NCBI GenBank assembly: GCA_035540755.1
Contig: DATLGD010000009.1
Location: 1 to 16,731, forward strand
DNA from: DATLGD01 sp035540755
GTDB lineage: Bacteria > Actinomycetota > Actinomycetes > Mycobacteriales > SCTD01
Direction of reading: 5' to 3'
Length of the DNA: 16,731 bases
Part shown: piece by piece, positions 8,412 to 15,051 of the stretch
How the letters are laid out: the number at the start of each line of letters is the position of its first letter
How positions within the stretch are numbered: the first letter of the stretch is position 1
Translations under genes and position numbers: made by a program
Notes under the pieces: generated by a model
Database searches by the model: none
What the model saw: the letters and a program-made list of their open reading frames with translations, nothing else
What the model was told of the DNA's origin: nothing

Positions 8412-10634
8412 GTGCCGGACCAGGAGCTCGCCCCGAGCGGTGCCGTGACCGCCGACGAGGTCACCGCCGAGCTCGCCCGCGAGCAGGACGTCGTCGACCG
8501 CGCGCACGCCCGGCTGCAGCGCCTGCGCGAGGAGGCGGTCGTCCGCGAGCGCGAGACGCTGCGGCCCTCGGCCGGCACCCCGCAGGCGGTCTACGAGCGC
8601 GACGTCGCCGCGATCGCGGCGTCCGCCCGGCGGGCCGACCTCGACACCGCCGGCGAGGGGCTGGTCTTCGGCCGGCTCGACCTCGCCGAGGGCACGGTGC
8701 ACCACGTCGGCCGGCTCGGCCTGCGCACCGAGCAGCAGGAGCCGATCGTCGTCGACTGGCGGGCACCGGCGGCGGCGCCGTTCTACCGCGCGACGGCGGC
8801 CGACCCGCTCGGCGTGGTGCGCCGCCGCACGGTCAGCACCCGCCTGGCCGGCACCCGTCCGACGGTGGTCGGCGTCGACGACGAGCTCCTGGACCTCGAC
8901 GCCGCCGACGGGCTCGAGGGCACGGTCGTCGTGGGTGACGGCGCCTTCGTCGCGGCGCTGTCCCGCGAGCGCACCGGCCAGATGCGCGACATCGTCGCCA
9001 CCATCCAGCGCGAGCAGGACGAGGCGGTGCGGGCACCCGACGACGGCGCGCTCGTCGTCACCGGCGGACCGGGCACCGGCAAGACGGCGGTCGCCCTGCA
9101 CCGGGTCGCGTACCTGATGTACGCCCGCCGGGAGTGGTACGGCCGGCGCGGGGTGCTGGTCGTCGGGCCGTCGCCGGTGTTCGTCGACTACATCTCGGCC
9201 GTGCTCCCGGCGCTCGGCGAGACGAGCGTCCGGCTGTCCTCGCTCGGCGGGCTGCCCGACCTGCCGCGCGGCTGGACGGTCGGCGGCTGGGACACCCCGG
9301 CAGCGGCGGCGGTCAAGGGCTCGGCCCGGATGGCGGTGCTGCTCGCGCGCGCGGTGCGCTCCCTCGGCGGCCCGCGGCGGCTGCCCGACCTCGAGCTGTC
9401 CCGGCACGGCACCTCGTTCGTCGTGCGGGGCGGCGACCTCGCCCGGCGCCGGGCGCAGGTGCTGCGCTCGGTGCGCAGCCACAATGCCGGGCGGGCCGCG
9501 TTCGCCTCGGCGGTGCAGGAGCTGGTCTGGCGGGCCTGGGAGCGCCGGCCGGGTGCCGCCCGGCTCGAGACCGGTCCGGACCTGGACGCGCGAACCGACG
9601 TCGAGGCCTGGCTGCGCGCCGACGACGCCTACCGCCGCTACCTCGACGCCGTCTGGCCGGTGCTGCTGCCGGCCGAGGTCATGGCGTCGCTCCGCAAGGG
9701 CGCCGTGCCGCTGCCCGAGCTGGCCGGCGACCTGTTCGACCACGCCGAGCTGCTCGCGCTGCAGGACTCCTGGTCCGGCGGCGGCACCCGGCTGACGGCC
9801 GCCGACACGGCGGTGTGGGACGAGCTGGCCGAGCTGCTGGGCGCACCGCCGGTCGAGCAGGAGGCGGACGAGTGGGACGAGCTGTCCGACCTCGACGAGC
9901 TCGCCCGCACCAGCGAGGTCACGACCTTCGCCGACCGCACCCGGCGCTCGGCCCGCAACGTCGCCGAGGAGCGCGACTACCGGACCTTCGCGCACGTCGT
10001 CGTCGACGAGGCGCAGGACGTCACGCCGATGCAGTGGCGGATGCTCGGCCGGCGCGGGAGGGGCGGCACCTGGACGGTCGTCGGCGACTGGGTGCAGTCG
10101 GCCTGGCCGGACGTCGAGGAGGTGCGGACGGCGCTGCACGAGACGCTCGGCCGGGCGCGCGTGCGCACGGTGGAGCTGACCACCAACTACCGCACGAGCA
10201 CCGAGATCGCCGCGCTCGCGGCGCGGCTGCTCGCCCGGATCGATCCCGGAGCCACGCCACCGGCCGCCGTCCGCAGCACCGGGGTCGAGCCGGTGGTCAC
10301 CGTCGGCGAGCCGGCCGAGCACCTGCCGGGCGTGGTCGAGCAGCTGCTCGCGGCGGTCGGCGGCACCGTCGGCGTCGTCGCGCCGCACGGGTCGGTCGAG
10401 GACGTCGAGGCGCTGCTCGGCGGGCTGCTCGAGGACGCGCCGCGGCTGTCGGTCGTCGACCCCTGGTCGGTCAAGGGGCTCGAGTACGACGCGTGCGTCG
10501 TCGTCGACCCGCACGGCATCGTGGCCGAGGCGCGGTCGGAGCTCGCCGGCTTGCGCAGCACCTACGTGGCCGTCACGCGGGCCACCCAGCGGCTGGTCGT
10601 GCTCGCAGGGGAGCCGCTCGACACGCTGCTGTGA
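8412..10634 (+). CDS. helD: HelD-type UvrD/Rep-like ATPase (RNA polymerase recycling factor), class II
   Basis: Superfamily 1 helicase-like ATPase of 740 residues, close to mycobacterial HelD. HelD binds RNA polymerase, inserting arms into its channels to free stalled or DNA-bound enzyme using ATP/GTP. The N-terminus (about 10-50) is charged and helical, suiting the coiled-coil arm that enters the secondary channel. Next come FGRLD, VDWRAP (114-119) and MRDIVATIQREQD (191-203), then Walker A GGPGTGKT (218-225). The central insert (about 330-520) is the divergent HelD-specific region. Walker B is VVDEAQD (530-536), followed by motif III VVGDWVQ, motif IV-like TTNYRTSTEIA (590-600), motif V VKGLEYDACVVVDP (687-700) and motif VI YVAVTRATQRL (718-728). 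GTG at 8412 is chosen; 17 upstream in-frame codons from 8361 lie in promoter DNA. I do not see a rifamycin-associated element upstream, so a HelR drug-resistance role is not supported. Confidence 0.94.
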   Translation: MPDQELAPSGAVTADEVTAELAREQDVVDRAHARLQRLREEAVVRERETLRPSAGTPQAVYERDVAAIAASARRADLDTAGEGLVFGRLDLAEGTVHHVGRLGLRTEQQEPIVVDWRAPAAAPFYRATAADPLGVVRRRTVSTRLAGTRPTVVGVDDELLDLDAADGLEGTVVVGDGAFVAALSRERTGQMRDIVATIQREQDEAVRAPDDGALVVTGGPGTGKTAVALHRVAYLMYARREWYGRRGVLVVGPSPVFVDYISAVLPALGETSVRLSSLGGLPDLPRGWTVGGWDTPAAAAVKGSARMAVLLARAVRSLGGPRRLPDLELSRHGTSFVVRGGDLARRRAQVLRSVRSHNAGRAAFASAVQELVWRAWERRPGAARLETGPDLDARTDVEAWLRADDAYRRYLDAVWPVLLPAEVMASLRKGAVPLPELAGDLFDHAELLALQDSWSGGGTRLTAADTAVWDELAELLGAPPVEQEADEWDELSDLDELARTSEVTTFADRTRRSARNVAEERDYRTFAHVVVDEAQDVTPMQWRMLGRRGRGGTWTVVGDWVQSAWPDVEEVRTALHETLGRARVRTVELTTNYRTSTEIAALAARLLARIDPGATPPAAVRSTGVEPVVTVGEPAEHLPGVVEQLLAAVGGTVGVVAPHGSVEDVEALLGGLLEDAPRLSVVDPWSVKGLEYDACVVVDPHGIVAEARSELAGLRSTYVAVTRATQRLVVLAGEPLDTLL

Positions 10635-10639
10635 CCCTG

Positions 10640-10686
10640 GAGACGGCAAGAGGCCCCCGACGCCGTGCGCCGAGGGCCTCCGTCTC
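10640..10686. terminator. Strong two-way hairpin between helD and the CocE-like gene
   Basis: Outer arms GAGACGG (10640-10646) and CCGTCTC (10680-10686) and inner arms AGGCCC (10651-10656) and GGGCCT (10674-10679) pair perfectly, with a CAAG bulge on the left side only. The 17-base centre can fold further (CG with CG, CGC with GCG). It starts 5 bases after the helD stop and ends 12 bases before the stop of the facing gene. There is no T tract, as is usual for high-GC actinobacterial terminators. Confidence 0.68.
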
Positions 10687-10698
10687 GTGCCGTGCGGC

Positions 10699-12702
10699 TT
10701 ACGGGACGAGCAGCGCGCCCATCGACATGCCGTCGTAGGTGACCGCGCCGCTCTCGGCGACGGCGGCGCCGGTGCTGCCGCTGACGCCGTCCGCCCCGCG
10801 CCCGTCACGCAGCTTCACGTCGTCGTGCAGCGTCGCGCCCTGGACCGTCGGCAGCGTGTAGCGGCTGGCGTCCGGGCCGGTGAAGACGGTGATGCGCGGG
10901 TCGCTCGCGAACGAGGCGTGGTGCTGGGTCTTGGTCGAGATCTCCAGCACCAGCGTCTGGCCGGCGGCCACCCAGTGCGCGGCGGTGAAGCACTGCATCG
11001 GCAGGTCCATCGCCTGGCCGGGCACGACCGGCGCCAGCGTGGTCACCCCGAACCGCAGCATCGGCTGGATGCCGCAGACGTTGGCCAGCTCGCGGGTGCC
11101 GTTCTCGTCGACCCGGTAGAGCGCGGCGGTCAGGTGGTTGACCTGCGACACCGACTGCGACGCGCGCAGCAGCAGCTCCGGGACGCCGAGGAACACGGTG
11201 TCCTGCGCGAACGGCTCGGAGGTGAAGGTGGCCCGTCCGGCGCTCGCGCTGGCGAGCACGGCCTGGGCACCGCCGTTGAACGTGGTGCTGGCGGACTCCT
11301 TCGGCGGGGTCAGCTCGAGCTTGCCGTTCGCGGCGTTCGGGTACAGGCCGAGGCGCGTGGTCGGGCGCTTCCAGGCGTCCGCGGTGACGACCTTCGTGCC
11401 CCACGTGGCCGGGTCCATGACCTGGGTGATGTTCACCGACCGGCGGCCGTTGAGGAACGCCTCGACCGACGGGCCGGTCTCGACGTCGCGCTGCGCCAGG
11501 TGCTTGTCGAACCAGGCGTGGATCGCGTACTGCATCTGGTCGAAGCGGCAGGTCGGGTGCAGCGTGCGGGTGCCCTTGGTGTCGCCGCACCGACCGTTGG
11601 TGGAGCCGTGGTCCCACTGCCCCACCCAGGTCTTGTCGCCCGCGCGGCCGAAGCGCTGGCCGAAGTACCACTCGGCGGCCGTGACCCGGGCGGCGTTGTC
11701 GTTGACACCGTGGATCATGAAGATCGGGATGTCGGACGCGGCCGCCTTGCTGCCCCAGTCGCGCTGGGCGTGCCACAGCTCGTACTGGCCGGTGACCTGG
11801 CCGCTCCCGGCCAGTGCCGCCGAGTTCGGCAGGCCGCAGCCGGCCTGAGTGTTCGGTCCGCGGTAGCCGTAGTTGTCACCGGTGCGGTCACCGAGCGCCG
11901 ACGGCGTGCCGGGCGGGAGGTCGCGGTCGAGCGCAAGGCCCTCGTAGGCGACCATCGGGCCGATGTACTGCAGCAGCCACGGCACGCCCTTGTTGAACTG
12001 GTGGTCGTACATCGAGGCGAGGCCGGCGCTCGGGACGATGGTCTCGAGCCCGCGCGGCCGCATGCCCGCGGCGACGCTCGGTGTCGAGCCGACGTAGGAG
12101 TGCCCGGTCATGCCGACGCGGCCGTTGCTCCACGGCGCGTCGGCGAGGGTCTCGACGACCTTCTTGAGGTCCTTGCCGTCGTTCTGGCCGAGGTGGTCCA
12201 GGCAGCCGGTCGAGCGCCCGGTGCCGCGCAGGTCCGACATGACGACGGCGTAGCCGCGCTGGGCGAAGTAGCCGGTGAGGCCGAGCTTGCCGCCCTTCTC
12301 GTCGGTCGGGTCGGGGAACATCCGCGTGCCGTCGCGGTCGGCGATCGTGCCGTGGTACGGGCTGGACTCGAGCACCACCGGCCACGGCCCGTTGCCGTAG
12401 ACCGCCGGGTCGGGCCGGACGACCTCGTTGTAGATGGTCTCGCCGTCGTGCGTCTTGATCTCGAGGACCTCGCGGACGGTCTTGGGATACACCGGCTGCG
12501 ACAGCGCGTCGGCCTGCGCGGCGTAGTCGAACGGCGCCGCGGACGACGGGTCGCCGGCGGCTGTGCCGAGGGCGGCCGATGCGGCGGGCGCGGCCTGGCC
12601 GGGCAGGGCAGGGACCTTGCCCTGCCCGGCGAACGCCGGCAGGACAGACAGGCCCACCGCGGCGGCGGCGAGCGGGACGGTCAGGCGGAGGGACGTGCGC
12701 AC
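10699..12702 (-). CDS. Secreted CocE/NonD family hydrolase (Xaa-Pro dipeptidyl-peptidase-like, S15)
   Basis: Exported serine hydrolase of 667 residues. A Sec signal peptide is clear: MRTSLRLTVP followed by an alanine/leucine core and AFA at 23-25, with cleavage likely before GQ. After an Ala/Pro-rich linker comes the alpha/beta-hydrolase domain with SSPYHG, SDLRGTGRSTGCLD (156-169) and the nucleophile elbow GHSYVG (200-205, Ser202). Asp335 in GVNDNAARV and His365 in QWDHG complete a likely catalytic triad. The C-terminal half (about 400-667) fits the jelly-roll domain found in X-Pro dipeptidyl-peptidases and cocaine esterase (LGVPELLLRA, VLEISTKTQHHASF). GTG at 12702 has GGGAG 7 bases upstream. 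Whether it cleaves X-Pro peptides, esters or amides cannot be told. It faces helD across a hairpin and is divergent from the UMF1 gene. Confidence 0.92.
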   Translation of the reverse strand: MRTSLRLTVPLAAAAVGLSVLPAFAGQGKVPALPGQAAPAASAALGTAAGDPSSAAPFDYAAQADALSQPVYPKTVREVLEIKTHDGETIYNEVVRPDPAVYGNGPWPVVLESSPYHGTIADRDGTRMFPDPTDEKGGKLGLTGYFAQRGYAVVMSDLRGTGRSTGCLDHLGQNDGKDLKKVVETLADAPWSNGRVGMTGHSYVGSTPSVAAGMRPRGLETIVPSAGLASMYDHQFNKGVPWLLQYIGPMVAYEGLALDRDLPPGTPSALGDRTGDNYGYRGPNTQAGCGLPNSAALAGSGQVTGQYELWHAQRDWGSKAAASDIPIFMIHGVNDNAARVTAAEWYFGQRFGRAGDKTWVGQWDHGSTNGRCGDTKGTRTLHPTCRFDQMQYAIHAWFDKHLAQRDVETGPSVEAFLNGRRSVNITQVMDPATWGTKVVTADAWKRPTTRLGLYPNAANGKLELTPPKESASTTFNGGAQAVLASASAGRATFTSEPFAQDTVFLGVPELLLRASQSVSQVNHLTAALYRVDENGTRELANVCGIQPMLRFGVTTLAPVVPGQAMDLPMQCFTAAHWVAAGQTLVLEISTKTQHHASFASDPRITVFTGPDASRYTLPTVQGATLHDDVKLRDGRGADGVSGSTGAAVAESGAVTYDGMSMGALLVP

Positions 12703-12826
12703 GAAGAGGCTCCCGGGGGTGGAGTCGGTCGGTCTCAGGCTGTGTTCGTCGCGCGATGCCCGGTTCCTGCCCCTTCCGGCACGCGGATCAGGTAGTCCTG
12801 CTCACGTCCGGGGTCGCCGCGGGCCG

Positions 12827-12832
12827 AACACT
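12827..12832 (+). promoter_or_regulatory. Possible leaderless -10 element of the UMF1-plsC pair
   Basis: AACACT (NANNNT) lies 6 bases before the GTG at 12839. GGAGG is also present at 12833-12837 but is only 1 base from the GTG, too close to serve as its ribosome binding site. A leaderless transcript would explain this. The rest of the divergent spacer 12703-12838 shows no convincing -35 box, riboswitch or small gene. Confidence 0.28.
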
Positions 12833-12838
12833 GGAGGC

Positions 12839-14254
12839 GTGCCTGCTGCCGCCGCCCCCGACCCCGCCCCCTCGCTCGCCGCCGCCCGCCGGCGCGCCGT
12901 CTCGGGCTTCACCCTGTACGACGTCGCCAACTCGGCCTTCGTGACGACCGTCGTCACCGCCGTCGGCGGGCCGTTCCTCACGGCGCTGGCCGAAGCCGCC
13001 GCCGGGGACGACGGGCGCCTCGACCTGCTGGGGCTCGCGCCGCGGGCGGGCGCCGTGTTCGCCTACGCCGTCAGCCTCTCGGTGCTGCTGCAGGTGCTGG
13101 CGCTGCCGCTGCTCGGCGCGCTGGCGGACCGGCCGGCCGCCAAGCGACGCGTGCTCGTGGCCGGCACCTGGACCGGGTCGGCCGCGGCGCTGCTGCTCGC
13201 CGCCGCACCCGGCCCGCTGGTGGGGCTCGCCGCGTTCGTCGTCGCGAACGTGGCGTACGGCTCGGCGATCCTCGTCTACAACGCCTACCTGGCCGACGTC
13301 GCCGAGCCGGCCGACCGGCACCGCGTGTCGGCTCGCGGGTTCGCCTTCGGCTACGCCGGCGGAGGCTTCGTGCTCGCGCTCGCCCTGGCGCTCCTCACCG
13401 CCGCCGGGCCGCTGGGGCTCGACCGCGCCGTCGCCGTCCGGCTGGCCATCGCCGGCTCCGCGCTGTGGTGGCTGGCCCTCGGCCTGGTCGCGGTCCGCCG
13501 GCTGGACGCCGCCCGCCTGCTGCCGTGGGCGCAGCCGGTCGACGCCGCCCGCGAGCCGCTGGCGCAGCAGGTCCGCGGCTCGCTGCGCCAGCTGCGCGGC
13601 TCGCTGACGGCGTTGCGGCGCCTGCCGGGCACGCTGCGCTTCCTGGTCGCCTTCCTGCTGTTCAACGACGCGATCCAGGCTGTCGTCGCGCTGTCGGCGG
13701 TGGTGCTCACCCAGGAGCTGTTCGTGGCGCAGGGGCAGGGCGCCGAGGACGCCACCCCATTCCTGCTCCAGCTGGTGCTGCTCATCCAGATGGTCGCCAT
13801 CGTCGGCGCGACGGTCTGCGGCCGGCTCGCGGAGCGGATCGGCGGCAAGCGGACGCTGCTGCTCACCCTCGCGATCTGGGTCGGCGTGGTGCTGTACGCC
13901 GTCCTGGCCCTGGAGACGACGGCGCAGGCCTACGTCATGGGCGCCGTCATCGCGCTGGTGCTCGGCGGCTCGCAGTCGGTGGCCCGGTCGCTGTTCAGCC
14001 AGATGGTGCCGGACGCCCGGCAGTCGTCGTTCTTCGGCTTCTACGAGCTCGCCGAGCGGGGCACGGCGTGGGTCGGCACGCTGGTCTTCGCGGTCGTCCT
14101 CGACGTCACCGGCTCCTACCGCGGCGCGCTGCTCAGCCTGCTCGCGCTGTTCGCCGCCGGCGGGCTGCTGCTCGCCGCCACCGACACCGACGCCGCCGTG
14201 CAGGCCGCGCAGGAGGCCGACGCGGACGCCCTCGCCGCCCGGACCGCGGCATGA
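12839..14254 (+). CDS. UMF1-family MFS transporter (Atg22-like)
   Basis: Twelve-helix major facilitator of 471 residues in the UMF1/Atg22-like group, whose bacterial substrates are mostly unknown; yeast Atg22 exports amino acids from the vacuole. Typical blocks are YDVANSAF (residues 27-34), motif A LGALADRPAAKRR (92-104), VYNAYLADVAEPADRHRVS (147-165) and RGFAFGYAGGG (166-176). The second half has FLLFNDAIQAV, LAERIGGKRTLLL, GGSQSVARSLFSQMVP and FFGFYELAERGTAWVG, all characteristic of the group. GTG at 12839 is the most likely start because conserved sequence begins about 20 residues later; the frame is open upstream to 12563 but has no homologous content. The stop overlaps the start of the acyltransferase gene (ATGA), so the two are translationally coupled. 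That pairing suggests, but does not prove, a lipid-linked cargo. Confidence 0.9.
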   Translation: MPAAAAPDPAPSLAAARRRAVSGFTLYDVANSAFVTTVVTAVGGPFLTALAEAAAGDDGRLDLLGLAPRAGAVFAYAVSLSVLLQVLALPLLGALADRPAAKRRVLVAGTWTGSAAALLLAAAPGPLVGLAAFVVANVAYGSAILVYNAYLADVAEPADRHRVSARGFAFGYAGGGFVLALALALLTAAGPLGLDRAVAVRLAIAGSALWWLALGLVAVRRLDAARLLPWAQPVDAAREPLAQQVRGSLRQLRGSLTALRRLPGTLRFLVAFLLFNDAIQAVVALSAVVLTQELFVAQGQGAEDATPFLLQLVLLIQMVAIVGATVCGRLAERIGGKRTLLLTLAIWVGVVLYAVLALETTAQAYVMGAVIALVLGGSQSVARSLFSQMVPDARQSSFFGFYELAERGTAWVGTLVFAVVLDVTGSYRGALLSLLALFAAGGLLLAATDTDAAVQAAQEADADALAARTAA

Positions 14255-15051
14255 CCGAGGCCCCGGCCCTGCCCACCGGAGACCAGCGCAGTCCCGGATG
14301 GACGGCGCCCTCGCGCGCCGAGACCCGGTACCGGGCGCTGCTGCGCGTCGTCCGCGGACTGCTGCACCTGTGCACCCGGCGCCGCACCACCGCCGCGGAG
14401 CTGCTGCCCGCCACCGGCCCGGTGATCGTGGTGGGCAACCACCTGTCCGTCGCCGACGCGTTCGTGCTCGCCACTGCCGTCGCCCGCTGCCGCCGGCGGA
14501 TCCGGATGCTCGGCACCGCAGGCCTGTTCCGGGCGCCGGTCGTCGGCGGGCTGCTGCGTGCCGCCGGCTTCATCCCGGTGCACCGCTGGTCGCCCGACCC
14601 GGCCTCCGCCCTGGCGCCGGCCCGCGCGGCGCTCGCAGCCGGCCAGTGCATCGGGCTCTACCCCGAGGGCGCCATCACCCGGCACCCCGACCTGTGGCCG
14701 GCGCGGGGCAAGACCGGCGTCGTCCGGCTGGCGCTCGACACCGGCGCGCCGGTGGTGCCGATCGCGCAGTGGGGCACGCAGCGGTTCGTCGGGCCGGAGG
14801 GCACCCGGTGGCGGGCGCTGCTCAGCCCGCTGCTGCGGCCCCGTATCGACGTCCGGTTCGGGGCGCCGATCGACCTGCGGGCGCTGCTCGGCGCCGGCTC
14901 GGCCGCCGAGGCCACGCCCGCGCAGCTGCGCGAGGGTGCGGACGCCGTCATGGCCGCGCTGGTGGCCGAGCTGGCGGTGCTGCGGGGTGAGGCACCGCCG
15001 CCGCACGCCGGCCGCGCGCCCAACCCGCCGAAGCCGCGCCGGCGGCGCTGA
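14251..15051 (+). CDS. PlsC-like 1-acyl-sn-glycerol-3-phosphate acyltransferase
   Basis: Membrane-associated lysophospholipid acyltransferase of 266 residues, expected to transfer a fatty acyl group to a lysophosphatidate-type acceptor in phospholipid synthesis or repair. Motif I is NHLSVADAF (residues 63-71), with the HX4D pair His64 and Asp69. Motif III is YPEGAITR (137-144), a good match to the PEGT-type phosphate-binding motif although Thr is replaced by Ala-Ile-Thr. VVPIAQWGTQ (about 170-179) is the motif IV region. A weakly hydrophobic segment with VIVVGN precedes motif I. The tail is Pro/Arg-rich (NPPKPRRRR). ATG at 14251 overlaps the preceding TGA, which fixes the start. Its last 104 bases are also coding on the other strand for the end of the GH31 protein. 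The acceptor could be lysophosphatidate or another lysolipid. Confidence 0.92.
   Translation: MTEAPALPTGDQRSPGWTAPSRAETRYRALLRVVRGLLHLCTRRRTTAAELLPATGPVIVVGNHLSVADAFVLATAVARCRRRIRMLGTAGLFRAPVVGGLLRAAGFIPVHRWSPDPASALAPARAALAAGQCIGLYPEGAITRHPDLWPARGKTGVVRLALDTGAPVVPIAQWGTQRFVGPEGTRWRALLSPLLRPRIDVRFGAPIDLRALLGAGSAAEATPAQLREGADAVMAALVAELAVLRGEAPPPHAGRAPNPPKPRRRR

Noticed and set aside
8208..10808. Long open minus-strand frame (866 codons) opposite helD
   Set aside because: Rich in Arg, Gly, His, Asp and Pro with no recognisable motif, and exactly antisense to a well-matched HelD. It is the usual shadow frame of very high GC at third positions.
12703..12838. Small gene, riboswitch or non-coding RNA in the divergent spacer before the UMF1 gene
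   Set aside because: Only a weak imperfect inverted repeat (TGCCCGG with CCGGCA) and no start, ribosome site or conserved RNA layout.
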